Source: an uncultured Ruminococcus sp. (GTDB taxonomy: Bacteria; Bacillota; Clostridia; Lachnospirales; Lachnospiraceae). From it: DNA of 37,380 bases. The stretch lies in NCBI GenBank assembly GCA_900553885.1, contig USFD01000026.1:1-37380 (forward strand). Reading direction: 5' to 3'. Below, one piece after another: positions 8,225 to 15,000 of the stretch. The notes below the pieces were generated by a model. It did not search any database. It was given only the letters and a program-made list of their open reading frames with translations, and was not told where the DNA came from. Position 1 is the first letter of the stretch; the number at the start of each line of letters is the position of its first letter. The translations under genes were made by a program, and so were the position numbers.

Positions 8225-9613
8225 ATGAAAAAACTGATAAAAAACGGAATGATCTGTACGGAGTCGCAGGTTTTTGCAGGGGATATTCTGATTGAAGGGG
8301 AAAAGATAAAAGCAGTGGGAACAGGTCTGGCAGATCCGGACGCAGAAGTGATTGATGCTTCCGGGAAATATGTGCTTCCTGGAGCGGTGGATGTCCACAC
8401 GCATATGGATCTGCAGGCCGGAAAATACAGGGCTGTGGATGATTTTTATGATGGCACCGTTGCGGCAGCCTGCGGGGGAACCACTTCTATTGTAGATCAC
8501 ATGGCGTTTGGACCGAAGGGATGCAGCCTCTGGCATCAGGTGGATGAGTACCACAGACTGGCAGATGCAAAAGCGGTAATTGATTATGGATTTCACGGGG
8601 TTATTCAGCATGTTGATGATTCTGTTTTAGGAGAAATGAAGGAAATTGCAGAAAAAGAGGGAATTACCAGCTTTAAGGTATATATGACCTATGATTTTAT
8701 GTTGAAGGATGACCAGCTTTTCCAGGTGCTGAGACAGGCAAAAAAAGACGGGCTTGTGATCGCGGTGCACTGTGAAAATGACGGAGTAATCAATTATCTC
8801 CGGAAACAATATGTACAAGAGGGGTGCACACAACCCAGATACCATCCATTAAGCCGGCCGGCCAGGTGTGAAGCGGAGGCTGTTGACCGGATGCTGCATC
8901 TTGCAGCCATGACGGACAATGCGCCGCTGTATATCGTACATCTGTCCAGCAAAGAGGGACTGCTGGAAGTGAAAAAAGCAAAGGCGGCCGGGCAGAAAAA
9001 TTTTGCGGTAGAAACCTGTCCCCAGTATCTTACGCTGACAGACAGTATGTATCAGGATGACCAGGAAGGGCTGAAGGCAATTATGTCGCCGCCGCTTCGG
9101 AAAAAGGAGGATCAGGAGGCACTGTGGCAGGCTCTTTCTGACGACGTGCTGGATGTAGTTGCAACCGACCACTGTCCTTTCAATTATGGAATTGAAAAGC
9201 AGGCCGGAGCCTGCGACTTTACCGCCTGCCCCAATGGAGCGCCGGGTGTGGAAGAGAGACTTCGGATTATGTTTTCGGAAGGGGTTGTCAAAAAGAGAAT
9301 TACGCTGCCTCAGCTTGTAAAGTATCTTTGTACGAATCCCTGCCGGATGTATGGTCTGTATCCTGAAAAGGGAACGCTGCTTCCGGGAAGTGATGCAGAT
9401 CTGGTCCTTCTTGATCCGGAAAAAGAAAGGATCCTGACGCACAGGGATATGCACAGCGCAGTGGATTATACATGTTATGAGGGCATGACAGTAAAGGGGG
9501 ACATTGATCTTGTTATGCAGAGGGGAAATGTAATTGTAAAAGACAATGTATTTCTTGGGAAAAAAGGAGATGGAAAATATCTGAAACGCTCAAGAAGTAT
9601 TCTGGCGCAGTAG
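8225..9613 (+). CDS. hydA: dihydropyrimidinase / D-hydantoinase
   Basis: A 462-residue cytoplasmic amidohydrolase that opens cyclic ureides such as dihydropyrimidines or hydantoins. The full binuclear metal site is visible: H58 and H60 in DVHTHMD, K151 in SFKVYM (the Lys carboxylated in this family), H182 in VHCEN, H239 in IVHLSS, and D315 in ATDHCPF. Length is standard for the family, and the MKKLIKNG opening fits it; the longer frame from 8069 lacks a supporting ribosome site, whereas AAGGGAG lies 10 bases before ATG 8225. Exact substrate cannot be read. No carbamoylase, xanthine-oxidase-type or transport partner is next to it; the only linked gene is the divergent regulator. Confidence 0.92.
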   Translation: MKKLIKNGMICTESQVFAGDILIEGEKIKAVGTGLADPDAEVIDASGKYVLPGAVDVHTHMDLQAGKYRAVDDFYDGTVAAACGGTTSIVDHMAFGPKGCSLWHQVDEYHRLADAKAVIDYGFHGVIQHVDDSVLGEMKEIAEKEGITSFKVYMTYDFMLKDDQLFQVLRQAKKDGLVIAVHCENDGVINYLRKQYVQEGCTQPRYHPLSRPARCEAEAVDRMLHLAAMTDNAPLYIVHLSSKEGLLEVKKAKAAGQKNFAVETCPQYLTLTDSMYQDDQEGLKAIMSPPLRKKEDQEALWQALSDDVLDVVATDHCPFNYGIEKQAGACDFTACPNGAPGVEERLRIMFSEGVVKKRITLPQLVKYLCTNPCRMYGLYPEKGTLLPGSDADLVLLDPEKERILTHRDMHSAVDYTCYEGMTVKGDIDLVMQRGNVIVKDNVFLGKKGDGKYLKRSRSILAQ

Positions 9614-9638
9614 GAAGTCCTGCCTTTTAAAAGAAAAG

Positions 9639-9679
9639 GATGCGGCGGTCTGTATAAGAAACAGATCTGCCGCATCTTT
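9639..9679 (+). terminator. intrinsic terminator after hydA
   Basis: GATGCGGC (9639-9646) pairs with GCCGCATC (9669-9676), with an inner TCTGT/ACAGA extension and a short T-run. The insertion sequence begins almost immediately downstream. Confidence 0.8.
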
Positions 9680-9722
9680 ATTTATGGGTCGTGACCCTGT
9701 TGAGCTCGCGAAGCGTGCGAAA

Positions 9723-9762
9723 TATAAACCACCCGCTATGCGGGTGCGCGACGTTGGTTATA
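9723..9762 (+). repeat. left-end imperfect hairpin of the IS200-type element
   Basis: CACCCGC (9730-9736) pairs with GCGGGTG (9740-9746) around TAT. An outer stem of TATAAACCA (9723-9731) with TGGTTATA (9755-9762) overlaps its base. Such subterminal hairpins are what TnpA recognises in this family. Confidence 0.6.
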
Positions 9763-9766
9763 CCAA

Positions 9767-9833
9767 AAAATCACCTTTCCGTTATAAAATAAGGTTGTTC
9801 AAGCTGATTTATAACGAAAGGAAAGGTGATTTT
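9767..9833 (+). promoter_or_regulatory. long leader hairpin that sequesters the tnpA ribosome site
   Basis: The 14-base arm at 9767-9780 pairs perfectly with 9820-9833, and 9781-9788 pairs perfectly with 9808-9815. The only interruption is a 4-base bulge (9816-9819). The right arm contains the GGAAAGG ribosome site (9820-9826) and ends at the base before the ATG at 9834. Translation would be blocked while folded, matching the leader control described for IS200 of enterobacteria. Confidence 0.8.
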
Positions 9834-10295
9834 ATGGCCAATAAAGCAAATAGTTTATCCCATACAAAATGGGTATGCAAGTATCACATAGTTTTTACTC
9901 CCAAATACAGGAGAAAGATCATATACAATCAATACAAAGAAAGTATCCGGGATATTATAAAGCAACTATGTGCCTATAAAGGCGTAGAAATATTGGAAGG
10001 ACATTTAATGCCAGACCATATTCATATGCTGGTAAGCATACCGCCCAAACTCAGTGTATCACAGTTTATGGGATACCTCAAAGGAAAAAGTTCGCTAATG
10101 ATATTCGATAAACACGCAAATTTGAAATACAAATTTGGAAACAGGCACTTTTGGGCAGAGGGATATTATGTAAGCACAGTAGGGCTTAATGAGGCAACCA
10201 TAAAGAAGTATATCCAAGAGCAGGAAAAACATGATATTGCAATGGATAAACTTAGTGTAAAAGAATACGAAGACCCTTTCAAGGGTAGCCGGTAA
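9834..10295 (+). CDS. tnpA: IS200/IS605-family Y1 transposase TnpA
   Basis: A 153-residue HUH-type single-strand transposase. The HUH metal-binding pair is in MPDHIHML, and the catalytic Tyr is expected in the KKYIQEQ helix near the C terminus; the conserved FTPKYRR and HFWAEGYYVSTVG blocks are present. ATG 9834 is chosen over the long upstream frame from 9684 because GGAAAGG lies 7 bases before it and the family starts near this point. All key residues are intact, so it may be active. The 3' end overlaps a 30-bp tandem repeat. Confidence 0.95.
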   Translation: MANKANSLSHTKWVCKYHIVFTPKYRRKIIYNQYKESIRDIIKQLCAYKGVEILEGHLMPDHIHMLVSIPPKLSVSQFMGYLKGKSSLMIFDKHANLKYKFGNRHFWAEGYYVSTVGLNEATIKKYIQEQEKHDIAMDKLSVKEYEDPFKGSR

Positions 10296-10318
10296 TACGA
10301 ACGCCCTTTCAAGGGCAG
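10265..10318 (+). repeat. 30-bp tandem repeat at the tnpA stop codon
   Basis: Two copies begin ATACGAA at 10265 and 10295. Each carries a small dyad, ACCCTTTCAAGGGT (10273-10286) and GCCCTTTCAAGGGC (10303-10316). The outer pair changes from A-T to G-C on both sides. The tnpA stop (10293-10295) falls at the junction. Confidence 0.7.
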
Positions 10319-10356
10319 CGACGAGTCAAAGGCGATGCGGCTTGAACAAAGTGAAA

Positions 10357-10429
10357 GCCAGCGTCTTTAGGCGCTGGCCGGTAACAGAGGCTTATAGCCT
10401 CAGAGCAAACCGCCCGTTTGACGGGCGGT
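10357..10429 (+). repeat. right-end hairpin cluster of the IS200-type element
   Basis: Three stems follow one another: GCCAGCG/CGCTGGC (10357-10378), GAGGCT/AGCCTC (10387-10401) and ACCGCCCGT/ACGGGCGGT (10409-10429). The last is followed on the minus strand by a short T-run and could end transcription of the minus-strand gene at 10467. Confidence 0.65.
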
Positions 10430-10466
10430 CATGATTTCGGAATTATTCTTCGACGGGATTTGATTA

Positions 10467-10952
10467 TCAGATGTATTCCAGCTTTTCAAAATAATGCATC
10501 AGAATATCTGCGCAGTTTTCCACACCCAGTTCGCTTGTATCCATAATCATGTGGTAATCGTTTACATCGCCCCATGTTTTTCCTGTATGCTCATAATAGT
10601 AAGAAGCTCTTTCTTCATCTGTACGTTCCACTTTTTCCTTTGCATCATCATAGCTGAGATTTTCTTTTTCCATAATCCTGTGGATGCGGTCTTCTTTGTC
10701 GGCGCAGACAAAGATGTTCAGCACATTCATCCGGTCTTTCAGAATGTCAGACGCGCACCGTCCCAGAATAATACATGGTTTTTCTGCAAGCTTGCGGATT
10801 GCCTCAGCCTCACTTTCATACATGTGATCATGAATCTGCTCTTCAATGTATGCCTTATCATAAACAGGGATGTCAAGCCTTTCAGAAAGCTCTTTTGCAA
10901 TAATACTTGCCCCCGTACCGAAACGGCGGCTCATGGTGATGACTAATTTCAT
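10467..10952 (-). CDS. short cytidylate-kinase-like P-loop protein
   Basis: A 161-residue protein of the cytidylate kinase-like family (Cytidylate_kin2 type). Family landmarks: the N-terminal ITMSRRFGTGAS loop, IPVYDKAYIEE, CIILGRCASDIL, NVFV-type strand NIFVCADKEDRI, and RASYYYEHTGKTWGD followed by YHMIMDTSELG. Compared with typical members (around 200 residues as I recall them) about 40 residues between the YDK element and the IILGRC strand are missing, so the nucleoside-binding lid is shortened. The natural substrate of this family is not established. AAGGAGGAG lies 6 bases before ATG. Divergent from the ArsC-like gene. Confidence 0.8.
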   Translation of the reverse strand: MKLVITMSRRFGTGASIIAKELSERLDIPVYDKAYIEEQIHDHMYESEAEAIRKLAEKPCIILGRCASDILKDRMNVLNIFVCADKEDRIHRIMEKENLSYDDAKEKVERTDEERASYYYEHTGKTWGDVNDYHMIMDTSELGVENCADILMHYFEKLEYI

Positions 10953-10992
10953 AAGAACTCCTCCTTTGTAGACAAAATGTAGGCTGTTTTTT

Positions 10993-11021
10993 ATTATAGC
11001 ACTTCTTTCCTGTTTTGTCTT
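10993..11021 (-). promoter_or_regulatory. promoter for the cytidylate-kinase-like gene
   Basis: On the minus strand AAGACA (complement of 11016-11021) and TATAAT (complement of 10993-10998) are 17 bases apart. It overlaps the divergent promoter at 11020. Confidence 0.55.
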
Positions 11022-11047
11022 GCTTCTGTTTATCTTTCTGTTAAAAT
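11020..11047 (+). promoter_or_regulatory. promoter for the ArsC/Spx-like gene
   Basis: TTGCTT (11020-11025) and TAAAAT (11042-11047) with a 16-base spacer. The transcript would soon enter a GC-rich hairpin, CCCGGCC (11057-11063) with GGCCGGG (11075-11081), before the ribosome site AAAGGAG. Confidence 0.5.
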
Positions 11048-11126
11048 GAAATATAGCCCGGCCGTCTCCTGTATGGCCGGGTGGAAGAGAAAAGAATACA
11101 GGAATACCGGAAAGGAGTTGGACAAA

Positions 11127-11477
11127 ATGTTGTTTGTATATTATCCGAAATGCAGTACCTGCATGAAAGCGAAGAAATGGCTGGATGAAAAAGGCATTGA
11201 ATATGAAATGCGTGATATCAGACAGGACAATCCGGACGCTGCAGAATTAAAGGAGTGGTGGCAGAAGAGCGGCCTTCCGCTTAAAAAATTTTTTAATACC
11301 AGCGGCAATCTTTATAAAAGCATGAATCTGAAAGATAAGCTTTCCCAGATGAGTGAAGAGGAACAGATCCGCCTTCTGTCCCAGGACGGAATGTTGGTGA
11401 AAAGACCGGTTCTTGTAACGGATTCTGCCGTACTGACAGGATTCAGAGAAAAAGAGTGGGAGGAACTTCTGGGGTAA
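11127..11477 (+). CDS. ArsC/Spx-family thioredoxin-fold protein
   Basis: A 116-residue cytoplasmic protein of the arsenate reductase (ArsC)/Spx/YffB superfamily. The N-terminal PKCSTCMKAKKWL carries a CxxC pair (Cys10, Cys13), followed by the IEYEMRDIRQDNP strand and the KRPVLV cis-Pro loop. CxxC is found in Spx-like regulators and in some reductases, so it could be a thiol oxidoreductase or a redox-sensing regulator. The RNA-polymerase-binding residues of Spx cannot be confirmed by eye. No arsenic genes are nearby, so arsenate detoxification is not supported. AAAGGAG precedes ATG 11127; the longer frame from 11046 begins inside the promoter. Confidence 0.82.
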   Translation: MLFVYYPKCSTCMKAKKWLDEKGIEYEMRDIRQDNPDAAELKEWWQKSGLPLKKFFNTSGNLYKSMNLKDKLSQMSEEEQIRLLSQDGMLVKRPVLVTDSAVLTGFREKEWEELLG

Positions 11478-11496
11478 GAGGCATACTGCCGGCAGC

Positions 11497-11534
11497 GGCC
11501 GTCCGGATTTTCAAAGAAAGAAAACGGGACGGCC
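11497..11534 (+). terminator. GC-rich hairpin after the ArsC-like gene, possible terminator
   Basis: GGCCGTCC (11497-11504) pairs perfectly with GGACGGCC (11527-11534). No U-run follows directly, so termination efficiency is doubtful. Confidence 0.45.
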
Positions 11535-12019
11535 CCGGCGGACGTTAATTAAAAAAAATGAACCATCGGCCGGAAAAAGCTGCATTTTTGGGCCGGATCC
11601 GTTCTATTTATAGAACAAAAATCTGTTTTTGGTTCCGGTTTGAGTCTGAAAATCTGAAAAAAATAGAACAAAACGAAAAAAATCAAACAAAATCAAATCA
11701 AAAAAATTCAATTGTATTTCCATAATAAAAAAAGAATAAAATTGTTTTGTGTTAAATGTAGAGAAATTTCAAAGAAAAAAAGATATTTTATATATATGTG
11801 TAAAATGTATAGATGTTTATAGGAAATAAGCATTATACATAATGACCAAATTATTTTATAATAAAAAGGTATTATGTGCAAATGCTATAATTCGGCCGGC
11901 CGTTCTGTGAAGAGCGGTATAGGAACTGGCTTTGTGAAAACGTTATGTCTTTATACGAAGCAGATTTGGACAATCTGAGAATTGTCTGAAAAAATATTAA
12001 ATTAAAGGAGGAAAGTTTC
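11535..12019. other. AT-rich intergenic region upstream of the GH2 gene
   Basis: No gene is seen. It contains a hairpin pairing CGGCC and AAAAA (11567-11578) with TTTTT and GGCCG (11585-11595), a dyad GTTCTA/TAGAAC (11601-11616), a run of closely spaced A-tracts (about 11649-11707) likely to bend DNA, several TATAAT-like hexamers (11857-11862, 11886-11891), and an inverted repeat GACAAT/ATTGTC (11969-11986) just before the ribosome site. The pattern fits a regulated promoter. Confidence 0.6.
11883..11891 (+). promoter_or_regulatory. extended -10 promoter for the GH2 gene
   Basis: TGCTATAAT (11883-11891) is a full extended -10 element. No convincing -35 lies 17 bases upstream. A start near 11898 would leave a leader of about 120 bases. 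Confidence 0.5.
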
Positions 12020-15000
12020 GTGAAACTGAAAAAATGGATGGCTCTTGCACTTGGTATAGCGATGCTTACCCCTGCGCTTCCGGCAGCACCGGCAGTTGAT
12101 GCGCAGGCAGAAGAGACGGGTGCGGCGGAAAGAACAGAGTTGAATTTTGACACAGGATGGCTGTACAGCAATGTGGATTATTCCAATGGTGAGGCTGTTA
12201 ATCTGAATGAGTCGGATTTCGAATCTGTATCGGTACCCCATGCGAATAAAATTATTGACCGGCATTCTGCAGAGGACTTTGAGGCGGATATCGAGTCTTA
12301 CCGGTTTGTTTCCTGGTACCGGAGACATTTTACGCTGCCGGAAAGTTATTCGGGCAGAAATATTATGGTGGAGTTTGAAGGCGTTGCTACAATTGCTGAA
12401 ATCTATGTAAACGGCAATTATGTAGATACTCACGAAGGGGCATATACAACGTTTACGGTAGATATTTCTGATTATGTATACACGGACGGCCGGGACAATG
12501 TACTGGCAGTGCGTGTGGATTCCACAAGACAGCCGGAGCTTCCGCCGGAGGGCGGCAATGTGGATTACTGTCTGTTCGGAGGTATTGTCAGAGACGTTAC
12601 AATGATTATTACAGATCCGGTTTACGTAGAGAGGACATTTGTAACTACGCCGGGGCTGGAAGAGGGCCAGGCAGTTGTAAATACTCAGGCTGATATTTCA
12701 AATAAGCTGGACAGTGATAAAACCTATACAGTTACATCAACAGTGGAAGATGCAGAAGGAAAGGTGGTCGCGTCAGCTTCGGAAGAGGAGACTCTGACTG
12801 CGGGACAGGAGACGACTGTAACGGTAGAGACGGAAGAAATTGAGAATCCTCATCTGTGGGATCTGGATGATCCGTACCTGTATACGGTGGTAATGGAGAT
12901 CCGGGACGGAGATACAGTAATTGATACATATAACACAAAAATCGGAATGCGTTATATCGAATTTAAAGACGGAACAGACGGGGACGGCAGTTTCTATCTG
13001 AATGGAGAGAAGACGGAGCTTGTCGGCATTAACCGCCATGAACAGTGGCCATGGATCGGACGGGCAGTGCCGGATAAACTGCAGGAGCGGGATGCGGATA
13101 TGATCAAGGCGGACGGGATCAATCTTGTGCGCTGTTCCCATTATCCTCAGGATCCTTCCTTCCTGGAGCGCTGCGATGAGATCGGTCTCCTGGTATTTAT
13201 CGAGGCGCCGGGCTGGCAGCATGTGGGAGATGACCAGTGGAAAGAGAATTTTAAAACAAATCTTACAGAGCTGATTCTCCGGGACAGAAATCATCCTTCT
13301 ATCATCAGCTGGGGCGTAACACCGAATGAATCCGGCGTTAACACAGCATTTAATACGGAATGTAATGAACTTGCCAAGAGTCTGGATCCTACAAGGCCGA
13401 CCCATGGCGTCCGTATTGAATTTGATTTTCCGGACGGATCCGGGGGAGAAAAAGATACGGTTGTAACGGATATTCTGACGGTGAATTACCGGTATCCGGA
13501 AGACCCGCCGCATATTCCGTATATTGTGACAGAGCATTCCAATGACTGGTGGGGCGACGGAAGACCGGACGCCAGTAACGAGCAGGCCCGTCTGTTTATC
13601 GATTCCTTTGCACAGGTTCTGGATTATTATTACAGAAATGACAAGGTGGCCGGCGGCATTGGCTGGAGTATGTTTGACTATAATAATGAGGTAAACTATA
13701 CAAATTCCCAGCATGTATTTTACAGCGGCCTCTATGATCTCTGGCGTTATGAAAAACCGGTTGCTTATCTGTACAGAACCCAGCAGGATATTGAAGATGC
13801 CGGGGCGATGGTATATATTGCGAATAACTGGGCGGACAATTCCTCATCCACGGTTTATGTAATGAGCAACTGTGATGAAGTGGAGCTTTTTGTAAACGGA
13901 GTAAGCCAGGGAAGAATTGAGCCGAATAAATATACAAACCTGCCTCATCCGATTTTTGAATTCACCGGGATTACCTATGCTCCGGGCGAATTAAGGGCTG
14001 TCGGATATGTAGATGGTGAAGAGGTTAAAGAAACAACACGCACCACACCGGGAGAGGCCGTGAAGCTGGTCGCAGAACCGGATTATAATACGCTGACAGC
14101 GGACGGAACAGACATGACAAGTGTACTGGTTAAAGCGGTGGACGCAAATGGCAACGAGGTGCCCTATGCGGCAAATACAATTAATGTGACCCAGACATCC
14201 GGTACGGAAACCACGCTGATCTCAGAAAAAAATGTGGCGCTGGAGGGCGGACATATTGCGTTCCTTGTACAGTCCAGATACGGGAAGACAGGAACAGCCG
14301 AATTTGAAGTGACCTCCGATGGCCTTGCGTCTGCGACCTGCACAATCGATATTGAAGCTTTTGAAGCGGATAATCTGGTTCCGGTATCCCAGGGCGAACA
14401 GGAAGTGAATCCGGAGCTTCCGGAGCTTTATAATATGAACGATACCAAATCCGGAAGCCGTCTGTATGAACTGGATTACGAGGGAACCGGCTGGCAGTAC
14501 GGAACAGAAACCGGAGCTTACCGCGGAGATAATCACTGGACAAATACGGCAGGAGATACGGTAACGATCCGGTTTAAAGGTACAGGTATTCAGTACTGCG
14601 GAGCGAAAGCGCCGGGACACGGAATTGCTGCATTTTCTGTTGACGGCGGAGAAGAGGAACTGGTTGATCTGTATCAGGCTCAGAGACAGGATCAGCTTGT
14701 GCTCTTTGAGGTACAGGATCTGGAGTATGGAGAACATACGCTGACCGTCCGGGTTACAGGCGAGAAAAATCCTGCGGCCACAGATTCTTTTGTTGTGGCA
14801 GATCAGGTGGTAATCTGTAATTTAAGCCAGGAGCCGGCAGAGCCTGCGGTTATTTCGAACAATACATTCATGATTGAGAATGTAGAAAAGCAGGGACACC
14901 GGGTTGTAGTTGACGGGAACAGTCTGGACGTCGGACGGGGAATTATTACATGGACAAATGAGACAACCATGCCTTACAGATGGGCATTTAAAGAAGCGGA

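Larger units (their letters stand above)
9686..10429 (+). mobile_element. IS200-type insertion sequence (IS200/IS605 family)
   Basis: An element of about 740 bp with a single transposase gene, no tnpB and no long terminal inverted repeats, as expected for IS200-group elements that move as single strands. Both ends are rich in hairpins: left GGGTC/GACCC (9686-9697) and CACCCGC/GCGGGTG (9730-9746); right GCCAGCG/CGCTGGC, GAGGCT/AGCCTC and ACCGCCCGT/ACGGGCGGT (10409-10429). The exact ends are set by a target tetra- or pentanucleotide that cannot be identified here without an empty site, so both coordinates are approximate. It lies between the hydA terminator and the 3' end of the cytidylate-kinase-like gene and interrupts no visible gene. 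Confidence 0.85.

Noticed and set aside
9684..9833. N-terminal extension of the transposase from 9684
   Set aside because: These bases form the element's left-end hairpins and leader, and the family start is at 9834.
10265..10318. CRISPR array
   Set aside because: Only two directly adjoining 30-bp units without spacers, overlapping tnpA, and no cas genes.
9686..10429. IS605-type element with TnpB and guide RNA
   Set aside because: There is no TnpB frame, intact or broken, on either strand of the element.
11127..11477. Arsenate reductase in an arsenic resistance cluster
   Set aside because: No arsenic transporter or ArsR gene is near, and the CxxC is equally typical of Spx-like proteins.
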